Shown here in pieces: positions 21,350-28,900 of a stretch of DNA of 29,671 nucleotides. The notes below the pieces were generated by a model, which worked only from the letters and a program-made list of their open reading frames with translations, was not told the origin of the DNA and did not search any database. The translations under genes and the position numbers were made by a program. The first letter of the stretch is position 1, and each line of letters opens with the position of its first letter. The stretch comes from an uncultured archaeon (lineage in GTDB: Archaea > Nanobdellota > Nanobdellia > Pacearchaeales > GW2011-AR1): assembly GCA_903873955.1 (NCBI GenBank), contig CAIQQL010000061.1, forward strand, positions 1 to 29,671, read 5' to 3'.

Positions 21350-21514
21350 TTATCTTTTAGAGCGAAATCTTGTATTCAGGACAAATCCGATGATGCCTAA
21401 GATGACCAGAGAATATCCTATCTTGAAGAGTTGTCCAACCACTCCTTGCAGGGGGATAGGCTCCAGAAATTGATCCAGCGCATTTTGGAGATCATTGAGA
21501 AATTTTATCACCAT
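21350..21514 (-). CDS. 54-aa mini membrane protein
   Basis: ATG at 21514, TAA at 21350-21352. An amphipathic N-terminal helix (FLNDLQNALDQFLEPI), then one membrane segment (about 29-48) and a basic end TRFRSKR. TTTAAAAA on the minus strand (near 21536-21543) is about 25 nt upstream. Design resembles the next mini protein (amphipathic helix then one segment). Too small to assign. Confidence 0.55.
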   Translation of the reverse strand: MVIKFLNDLQNALDQFLEPIPLQGVVGQLFKIGYSLVILGIIGFVLNTRFRSKR

Positions 21515-21565
21515 GGGGGAAAGAATATTAAGAAGTTTTTAAAGTTTGTGTTTGTTTTATCGTCG

Positions 21566-21730
21566 TTAACTTGCGCTGACTGAGACAATCCTGGCGACAA
21601 CGCCCACTAAGATGATGATGAGTGCCAGGGAACCAAAACGCACAAGCATGCTGCCCATACGGTCCTTACCTATGTGTTCCACTACAGCAGAAACCTTATT
21701 TTGTAACGTACTTAAGAGCGTATTTTTCAT
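21566..21730 (-). CDS. 54-aa mini membrane protein
   Basis: ATG at 21730, TAA at 21566-21568. Residues 1-27 form an amphipathic helix, about 33-51 one membrane segment (SLALIIILVGVVARIV). An AGGT lies 7 nt before the start and CCTTAAAAAG (minus, 21750-21759) at promoter distance. Same strand, size and design as 21350-21514. The 51-nt gap between them contains TTTTATCG-T-CG (21555-21565). Confidence 0.55.
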   Translation of the reverse strand: MKNTLLSTLQNKVSAVVEHIGKDRMGSMLVRFGSLALIIILVGVVARIVSVSAS

Positions 21731-22009
21731 ATTTACCTAAGGCAAAGTTGCTTTTTAAGGCTTTGCCCTTGCTATAACTTATAAGTGATGCTCAAATATT
21801 TAAGCCTTTTTAAGGCTTTCGCACGCTTTATAATGTGTTGCATAAACTTTTAAGCGAAAGTAAAAGATTTAAGCTAAAAATCGGCAAAATAGTTCGTTTA
21901 ATACGGTTTTTAGAGATTTTATACACTTCCTAGGGGTTAACGATACCCTATAAAAGCCTTGCTAAGGCAATAAATACTAGCAAAAACACCTATAATTGGA
22001 GGTAAAAAC
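21731..22009. other. divergent promoter region with direct and inverted repeats
   Basis: CTTTTTAAGGCTTT occurs at about 21751 and again at about 21806, a 55-bp direct spacing. AAGCCTT-TTT-AAGGCTT (21802-21818) is a perfect hairpin and GGCAAAG/CTTTGCC (21741-21767) another inverted repeat. ATAGTTCGTTTAATAC is at 21889-21904. TATAAAAG (21950-21957) is the box for the 22010 gene, followed by a small hairpin GCCTT-GCT-AAGGC (21957-21969). Confidence 0.5.
21998..22003 (+). promoter_or_regulatory. strong Shine-Dalgarno site
   Basis: GGAGGT lies 6 nt before ATG 22010. With the TATAAAAG box about 55 nt upstream the message has a leader of about 30 nt, unlike most genes here. Confidence 0.75.
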
Positions 22010-22126
22010 ATGCCTGCAAAAAAAACAAAGAAACCTGTTGCCGCAAAAGCACCTCAGACGCCAACTTCTGAAGTGACTCCTGCACCTGTAGCAGACGACT
22101 CTGCAGATCTTGAAACTGCAAACTGA
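22010..22126 (+). CDS. 38-aa Lys/Ala/Pro-rich protein
   Basis: The N-terminal third is basic (PAKKTKKPVAAKAP), the middle Thr/Pro-rich, and the end acidic (DDSADLETA). It looks fully disordered, like a histone tail or a ribosome-associated mini protein. Strong promoter, strong ribosome site and a clear T-tract terminator make it the best-supported small gene in the window and suggest high expression. No family is recognised. Confidence 0.7.
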   Translation: MPAKKTKKPVAAKAPQTPTSEVTPAPVADDSADLETAN

Positions 22127-22150
22127 AGGAACACCCTTCTCATATATTCA

Positions 22151-22175
22151 TCTCTTTTTTTCTTTTTTTTCTTTT
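22151..22175 (+). terminator. T-tract terminator after the 22010 gene
   Basis: Consecutive T runs (7, 8 and 4 T, broken by single C) start about 25 nt past the stop codon, matching archaeal intrinsic termination. Confidence 0.7.
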
Positions 22176-22179
22176 GAAC

Positions 22180-22214
22180 AGGTGTTTAAACACCTTAATT
22201 CCCCGTTTAAACGG
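22180..22214. repeat. two GTTTAAAC palindromes
   Basis: AGGTGTTTAAACACCT (22180-22195) is a perfect 16-bp palindrome and CCGTTTAAACGG (22203-22214) a perfect 12-bp one. Both share GTTTAAAC with 7147, 7241, 9926 and 9993. They lie between a terminator and the promoter of the 22314 gene. Confidence 0.75.
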
Positions 22215-22313
22215 CCGTTTCTCCTCTTTTTCCTTGAAAAAGGACAATCTTCCTTTCAAATGATTGTTTTCTGAACGGATAATGATTATAAACAAACGCC
22301 TATCGATTGAGAT

Positions 22314-22688
22314 ATGGCCCTCACTTCGATTGTGTTTACTTGTGAACCTTCGTTGTTTAAAGGTAAGCCCTATGTCCTGACCTCGTCTGAAAGGACCAAA
22401 GCTGCGGGAGCGGCGCTCAACGAACGCTATACGCCCGAGTTTCTCGCATTCGCAGGTCCATTTGAGGACTCTCCGATCTATCGTTCGGGTATCTACTTAT
22501 TGTATGGTATCGCAGTCATGCACCATGAGTTCATGTTGCCTTATCCTGAAAAACGAAGTGGCGAATGTCTTTCCGCCATTGAATTTCAGGGGCGTCCGGA
22601 AGAGAAAGGAAAGATGCTTTCCCTGGCCCAGGCGCTCGAGCTGATCTTTGATGCGCGGGTAAATATCCGTCGAGGAAAGAAACCTTGA
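22314..22688 (+). CDS. unknown 124-aa soluble protein
   Basis: Alpha/beta pattern with several aromatic strands (IYLLYGIAVMHHEF) and a helical end (MLSLAQALELIFDARV), followed by basic RRGKKP. No motif or family recognised. ATTATAAAC (22285-22293) is at the leaderless distance. A short hairpin AGGCGA/TCGCCT (22694-22713) follows the stop. Confidence 0.55.
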   Translation: MALTSIVFTCEPSLFKGKPYVLTSSERTKAAGAALNERYTPEFLAFAGPFEDSPIYRSGIYLLYGIAVMHHEFMLPYPEKRSGECLSAIEFQGRPEEKGKMLSLAQALELIFDARVNIRRGKKP

Positions 22689-22751
22689 AGAGGAGGCGAT
22701 CTTCCTCTCGCCTAGCATAATCTTTATTAATGGAAGAACTAACTAAAAAAC

Positions 22752-23480
22752 ATGAAAAGGGTTATAGTCATCACACTAATCTCCATAGGAGTGATAGTTC
22801 TTGCTGCATCAATGGTTTTAGGATACTTTGGTCTCATTCCTGTTTTTTCTACGTTGATGGGTGCAAATTCTCCCCGTGATCTGGGTGTCCATTACTCTGC
22901 GGCAGATTTGCAGAGCATCAACGCGAAATTAGGTCTCTCCCTTGAAAAGCTCAATGGCGCTAGCACTCCTGAGCAAACACTCAAGCTTTCAGGTTCAAAG
23001 CCTCTCGTCACATCATTTACCCAGGAAGAACTTACTGCGCTCATCAACAGCCACAGCAAGAACTGGAAATATTATCCTGTCACCAACACGCAGATGAAGA
23101 TAAACTCAGACGGGACGTTGGAAGTCTCAGGAAATCTTATGTTGGATCGCGCGCAGGAGTATGCCGAGGCGACGCATGTCTCTGACCAGGCGAAAAAGAC
23201 CCTGTTTGACAACACCAATCTCATCAAGAACAATCCCCGTTTTTATGCGAAAGGAAAACTCGAAGTGAAAAATGGGCAGGTGCAGCTCGAAGATGTCGGG
23301 GAAGTCGAGATTGGCAGGGTCCAGGCGGGAAAAATGCTCACGGACAACAGCGGTTTTGTGGCTTCCTTCATCAATGACCGTATCGCCGCCGCGGGTGTCA
23401 AAGTGAATACGGTGAGCTTTGAGAACGGGCAGATGCAGTTCAATGGCGCAGTCCCTGAAAAAGTAGGGTTTGCGTCCTGA
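22752..23480 (+). CDS. membrane-anchored protein of unknown function
   Basis: 242 aa. Residues 4-25 are an N-terminal membrane anchor; the rest is extracellular with alternating strands. A TSFTQEELTALINSH segment followed by long amphipathic strands (TQMKINSDGTLEVSGNL, GKLEVKNGQVQLEDV) resembles lipid- or ligand-binding beta sheets of DUF2140/YpmS-like membrane proteins. That likeness is structural impression only. TTTATTAA (22723-22730) gives a leaderless start. The next gene also encodes an anchored protein. Confidence 0.6.
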   Translation: MKRVIVITLISIGVIVLAASMVLGYFGLIPVFSTLMGANSPRDLGVHYSAADLQSINAKLGLSLEKLNGASTPEQTLKLSGSKPLVTSFTQEELTALINSHSKNWKYYPVTNTQMKINSDGTLEVSGNLMLDRAQEYAEATHVSDQAKKTLFDNTNLIKNNPRFYAKGKLEVKNGQVQLEDVGEVEIGRVQAGKMLTDNSGFVASFINDRIAAAGVKVNTVSFENGQMQFNGAVPEKVGFAS

Positions 23481-23535
23481 GGCGATGATCTTTCTTCACC
23501 GCAAGTATTAAAAAAGAAAGTTGCGGTTATGGTGC

Positions 23536-24027
23536 ATGGGTGATGCAATTAACGTTTCTTGGTCCAACAACACTGGAAAGGTCATCATCATCGTTTTGAT
23601 TATCGCAGCAATCTTGGGGATTGCCTATTATTTTTTCGGAAACAGCGTCTTTGGTTCAAAGTCTGTCTATGACCTGCAGCTCAAGCAAACAGGAGAGGAT
23701 TGGGCAGGTACGCTCAATGTCCCCCAGGACTTTGTCATGGGCAATAAGAACTACACTTTTTTCATCGACTCTATCATTTCCAGCAATCCTTCAGACATGA
23801 CGGGTACGACCTATAACCTCCAGCTCATCTCCCCCACGAAAGGATGCCAGGTCACATTTAGGACATCGACGGGACAAGACTCCAGCTCGATTTCGACAAC
23901 GCCGAGCAACTGTATCTTTGAGGGAAAGGCAGGGAAGTATGAGTTCAAGGCGCTGAAACTGCAGCCGTTAGGGCCTTCGCTAAGTCAGGTGACTTCAGTG
24001 AGTGTTAATATCCGCGAGGTAAAGTAA
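23536..24027 (+). CDS. membrane-anchored beta-rich protein
   Basis: 163 aa from ATG 23536; a TTG five codons earlier also opens the frame, but ATTAAAAAA near 23508-23516 favours the ATG. Residues 15-34 are the membrane anchor, followed by an extracellular beta domain with two Cys that may pair (GCQVTF and NCIFEG). Ends with a strand VTSVSVNIREVK. It follows the 22752 gene and could act at the same membrane site. Unknown family. Confidence 0.58.
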   Translation: MGDAINVSWSNNTGKVIIIVLIIAAILGIAYYFFGNSVFGSKSVYDLQLKQTGEDWAGTLNVPQDFVMGNKNYTFFIDSIISSNPSDMTGTTYNLQLISPTKGCQVTFRTSTGQDSSSISTTPSNCIFEGKAGKYEFKALKLQPLGPSLSQVTSVSVNIREVK

Positions 24028-24100
24028 TAAACTGACTTCGGTTAGTAAGCATATCTTAAAGCGAGGTTAATTTTTTATACTTCTTTTCTGTGTCATCTCC

Positions 24101-24664
24101 ATGTATTGGCCAGACGTAATTGAGGAACGCAAAAGACTCTCTGAGGAATATCATCGTGAACTTGAGGTTGCCGAATATATCGCGAGACATCCTTGGCGCA
24201 GGGCAAGCTATGTAGCGGTTGCTTGCGGACTCTTTTCGCTGGCCTTAGGTTCATATATGGCCTATCAAAATCCTTTCAAAGACACTGAGGAGATGCAAAG
24301 GCTCGAACAGATCGCAATTGAGACGAAGCAGTTTGAGGGAGGTTATGTGCAGGAAAGAAACGATCAAAAAATGATTTTCTTATCAACTCCTCTTGGTTCC
24401 GTGACCCCTTCCACATTCGGTGCGGATGTCCTCGGTACCAAACTAAATGAACTCTCTGCTGAATCTTCGCAGCTCAGGAAAAGTGATCATGCTAGGTCGT
24501 ATGTTGATTATCGGAGGAAGTGTGGGATGATTTATGGCGGTGTGGCTTTCTCTATGGCTGTCCTTGCGACGACCGGGGCATATGTTGAAAGTAAAGCAAG
24601 GAAGAAGCGGGAGAAAATAGTACGGGGAAAGATAGAGTCTAAGATTGTTCTGCTTATCGATTGA
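24101..24664 (+). CDS. protein with two distant TM segments
   Basis: 187 aa. A charged helical N-terminus (1-35), a membrane segment (about 37-56), a polar domain of some 90 residues, a second segment (about 145-163) and a basic helical tail. The middle domain, between two segments, is predicted outside the cytosol. TTTTATAC (24073-24080) fits a leaderless start. No family recognised. Confidence 0.55.
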   Translation: MYWPDVIEERKRLSEEYHRELEVAEYIARHPWRRASYVAVACGLFSLALGSYMAYQNPFKDTEEMQRLEQIAIETKQFEGGYVQERNDQKMIFLSTPLGSVTPSTFGADVLGTKLNELSAESSQLRKSDHARSYVDYRRKCGMIYGGVAFSMAVLATTGAYVESKARKKREKIVRGKIESKIVLLID

Positions 24665-24691
24665 CGATCTGTTTCGCTTCAGGAAGATACT

Positions 24692-25879
24692 TTACGTGCA
24701 GCTAATCTGTTCGTAGGTAGGATGCCAAACCCCACCCTCACAGTCGGATGTTTTTGACCATACTTTCCATTGTGCTTTCGAGGCAGGGCATGTTGATGGG
24801 GAGATGACGAAGGTCCAGTCCTGCTCTGTGCACCAATAAGGATAGGCGCAATTTTGGGTCAGCATCGGGTTTCCTCCGACGCATCCCTCAGGGGATTGTG
24901 AAACTATTGACCTGCTTTGACTGCCCTCTATCGTACACTCGCTCCAGGTCGTATATGAAAAACTGTTGCAGACGGGTGGGATGTAGGTGCAGGAAACGTT
25001 TTCTTGTGCAGGATGCCAGGCTCCCAAAGTGCAATTGCCCGTCAGGGTCCATGAGCGGGTTTGTTGCTCGGAAGGAGGACACGTTGCAGGCACGGTGGCA
25101 TTCGACCAGTTTGCTTCAAGACAGGCTGGAACATAAGTGCAAGGTATGCTGGTCACAGGGTTTCCTCCGACGCATCCCTCAGGGAGTGCGTTGATGAGTG
25201 ATCGTCCCTGGGTGCCACTTGGTGAGCAGCTGCTAAACCCTCCGTAGACAAAGGTGGTGCAGGTAGGGGTACGATAATTGCAGCTCAAGGTGATGGTGTC
25301 GGGATGGCTCACCCCTCCGGAACAGTTTCCTATACGGGTCCAGGACCTGTTCTGTTCCCCGGAAAGAGGGCAGATTGCTGGATTAAGAGCGCTGTTCCAA
25401 TCCTGTTCTCTGCAAGGGGAAGTGAACGTGCAGGTTTGGGTCAGCATCGGGTTTCCTCCGACGCATCCCTCAGGGAGCGCCTCGCTGACAACCCGGATCT
25501 GTGACCCGCTCTGATTGCAGCCGCTCCAGTCAGTGTAGGTGAATGATGTGCAGCTTACTGCTGAATAGACGCAGCTCACTTCTTCAGAGGAAGGATGGCT
25601 CACCCCTCCCGCACATTGTCCGACCTGCGTCCAGCTTTTGGTCTGGCTATTATAGACGGGACAGGAGGAGGGGGTAAGCTGGGAGGTCCAGTCCTGCTCT
25701 GTGCAGGGAGGATAAGGGCTGATAGGCAACTGGCTTGCGGGCACGGTGGCATTCGCGTTGTCATCCGGGGCAGGAGCAGGTGCAGGATAGAAGACAAGGC
25801 CGATGACTGCCCCGACCACCACGAGCATCAGGACTCCAAGCACAATCGCAGGTAAAGACAATGCCCCTCTTTTTTTCAT
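24692..25879 (-). CDS. surface protein of seven alternating Cys-rich repeats
   Basis: 395 aa. Residues 10-30 are a membrane anchor, 31-58 a Pro/Ala/Asn stalk. Then seven modules alternate strictly: type A (45 residues, Cys at 1, 15, 31, 45) at 59, 156, 253 and 350; type B (41 residues, Cys at 1, 12, 30, 41, containing PEGCVGGNP) at 110, 207 and 304. The period is 97 residues. Type B resembles thrombospondin type 1 repeats (W, G-x-Q-x-R, C). Each module can form two disulfides, so the protein is a rigid extracellular rod. CTTATATAC (minus strand, near 25898-25906) is the promoter. A role in adhesion or cell contact is inferred. Confidence 0.75.
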   Translation of the reverse strand: MKKRGALSLPAIVLGVLMLVVVGAVIGLVFYPAPAPAPDDNANATVPASQLPISPYPPCTEQDWTSQLTPSSCPVYNSQTKSWTQVGQCAGGVSHPSSEEVSCVYSAVSCTSFTYTDWSGCNQSGSQIRVVSEALPEGCVGGNPMLTQTCTFTSPCREQDWNSALNPAICPLSGEQNRSWTRIGNCSGGVSHPDTITLSCNYRTPTCTTFVYGGFSSCSPSGTQGRSLINALPEGCVGGNPVTSIPCTYVPACLEANWSNATVPATCPPSEQQTRSWTLTGNCTLGAWHPAQENVSCTYIPPVCNSFSYTTWSECTIEGSQSRSIVSQSPEGCVGGNPMLTQNCAYPYWCTEQDWTFVISPSTCPASKAQWKVWSKTSDCEGGVWHPTYEQISCT

Positions 25880-25936
25880 AGGTCTGAAAGCGCTAGAAAG
25901 TATATAAGATTTAGCCTTGGGCAGAAGGAGATATCC

Positions 25937-28900
25937 TCAATACTCTGCCATGATTTCTTTGAGCTGTTTGTTTGAGTCTACCTTGCGATGATGATGGTCT
26001 GAAAGGCGCTTAGGTTGCGCAAGCACTTTCTTTCCACCCTCATCTTTTGGTTTTTTATTGTCGGGGATCGCCTCTTTTCCTTTCTTGCCGGCACCTCTTC
26101 GTTCAGCGTGCATGATCAATGCAAGATAAACGGCAATCGCTAAAAGAACGACGATGATGATGACATATCTGATCATTGCCTGCAGTTTCTCCTGGGCGGC
26201 CGCGTCCATGGTCGGCTTGGAGCTGGTTATGTTCCTTGCAGGGCTTTGGGCGATATTGTCAAGGGTTGCATTCAATCTTGTGTTGTTGGAAAGTGTCTTG
26301 TTCAGGCTGCAGTTTTGGAGCTCAAGAGGTTTGGTAAGGTCAGTGCTGCAGCTAGAGTTTGTCAGGGTGCAGGTTCGCGATTGCGTACGCGTACTGTTTG
26401 TGCAAATGGTCCAGGTGGTGCAGGTCCAGTTGGTGGTGCATGAAGTACTGGTGCTGCCACCGCCGCCTCCGCCTCCACCGCCGCCTCCGCTGGAGGTGGT
26501 GCCACCGGATGAATTAGTCCCGTTGCTTGCTGAAGCTGCCACTTCTGATTTGATGCTGAATCCTGAGAAGCTTGACGTGCTGAGGGTGAAGAAATGTCCT
26601 GTACGGTTGATGCTTGCAGAAGTGTTGACCCAGCTTCCAGTGCAGCTCTCTGTTGCGAAGTTCCAGGCATCGCACTTATAGAGCCAGATCTGCGTGTCGT
26701 TGAGATGGACAGCGTCATAGTAAAGGGTGACTGTCGCATTTCCGTTCAGTGAGAATGAGTTGTTCACTCCGTAGGTGATATTGAATCCCGAGGCAGGGGT
26801 TCCTAGAAGGTCGAGGCCGAAGATCTTGTTCGATTCTAGCGACAGGTTAAGGTTGTGGAAAAGGACTCTGAATGTTCCGCCATAGGATTGGAATTCAAGG
26901 TCAACGAGCGCGCTGGTGAGCAGGTCTTCAATACTTCCATTGAATGCGCTGCCGCTCAGGATGCTTTGGTTGTTGTAGTAGAGTGTCCATGAGACATTGA
27001 TCCCTGTGTTGTTTGCGGTGATCACCGTGGTATTGAATGGGGAAGGCAGAGGCAAGAGGACATCAAGTGGCGTTGCTCCTGTCGAGACCACGATGCCCTG
27101 TGAATTATTTGCAGAGAATGAGACATTATAACGTCCAGGTAAGGCAAAGGAAGGGGAGAGAGAGGTGTTCATGCCATTATTGAGACTGAAGTTGAAAAGC
27201 GACGCATTTGGTCCGAAGAGGCTTGCCCAGGTGCTGTTGGCATAGCTGGCGTTGATGAAGAAAGTGATGTTCAGGGTACGCGATCCATTGATGTATACGT
27301 GGGGAGTATAACTGCTTGAGATGATGAGGGGTAGGGAAGGGAGGACAGTGTAACTGAGCACTGCAGAGATGTTCTGGTTGTTCCCCGGACCATTGCCGTA
27401 GGTAATCCAGGAATAATTATAGACTCCTTGGGTCACAGGAGCACTGGCTTGATAGACTCCATTGCTGAAGGTTGCGGGATAGAGCGCTCCGCTCAAGTTC
27501 AAGAAGACACTCCCGTTCGTGTTGCTGATGCTGGCATTGAATAATCCTGTACCGCTGCCCAAGACACTTCCATTGTTTGAAGCAAAGGAGGAGAATTGTG
27601 GATAGAGAAGATCGATGACCGTGACCCACCAGGTCTCGGTGGCTGAAAGATAGTTCTGGTCTCCGACATAGATGCCGGTGATGTTGAAGACACCCAGCTG
27701 GTTCATCTGAGGCGCTGCATGGATTGCTCCGAAATTATCGCCTTGATTGTAGAGTTCGACAAGAGAGCCGGACCCATTGATGACGGAGGTGGTGACATTC
27801 AGTTTCGATCCTGCGGCGATGGTGACATTGGACCTGCTACCGTTCAGCATCAAGTAGACTGCGACAGGTTGAGGAAGGATAGTCAGGGTAAAGTTGACAG
27901 AGGTTGCGCTGTAATTGGTGCATCCTGAGGAGGAATAACTATACTGGTAGACGCCCGCATTTAAGAGATCCGCATCAAGTAGGAAACTTCCCGTGCCTAT
28001 GGCGCTTCCATTTCTCGTAAGAAGGTAGGTGCAATCAGCATCTCCTGAATTGTTTTCAGATGCGCTGATATTTGCGTTTGCCCCGTAATAGATTGTGGCA
28101 GGAGAGGCAGAGAAGTGAAGTTGGGAGATCGCTGGAGTGATGGAGAAGAAACTTGCAGTGGTGCTGTTGAACACCGATCCATTGGCGATGAAGGAGACAT
28201 TATATGCTCCTGTGCTCAAGTTCAGGGAGGTGACATACGTTAGCCCGTTCGTTGTGGAAAGAGGGTAAGGGATGCCATTCACTATCACTTCAGCCAAGGT
28301 GATTGCAGAAGATGTGTTCCAGGTGACGAAGAAGGGTGCGTTCATATTCCAAGAGTAGGTGAGGTTGCTAGGTACGGTGAAATTCAGCGAGATAAGATAA
28401 GGTGCGACGCTTGCATTGATGAGCACAGTCCTCGTCTCGGTGGCGTTGCATTGATTGAGCTTATCGCAAAGAGTGGCATTATAGGTATATACGCCATTTG
28501 CAAGAGCGGTGAATGAGGCGCTATAAGTTTGGGAAGAAGGAGTATAGGCTCGTGACTGATTATACGTATTATCTCCTTGGCAGACAACATTGTTTTTATT
28601 GGTCAGGATACAAAGATGTGCGCGGCCTCCTGCGATTTGCTGAGCGTCTCCAGAGGTATAATTAGTTCCTTGCCCCGCAGAGTTCTCTCCCCAGCACGTC
28701 ACATTCCCGTTTCGTGTGAGCACGCAGGTGAAATACTTTCCGGCACTGACTTGTATGGCATCTCCGAGGGAATATCCTGTTGATTGCAGATTGGTGTTGT
28801 CTCCCCAGCACGTCACATTACCATTGCTCTTGAGAGCACAGGTGTGGATAAGCCCCGCAGTTATTTGGATAGCATCTCCTCCAGAATATCCATTGGTCTC

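Noticed and set aside
26154..26681. 175-codon plus-strand frame with a long proline run
   Set aside because: The proline run is the antisense of the glycine run in the giant surface protein; it has no start signals of its own.
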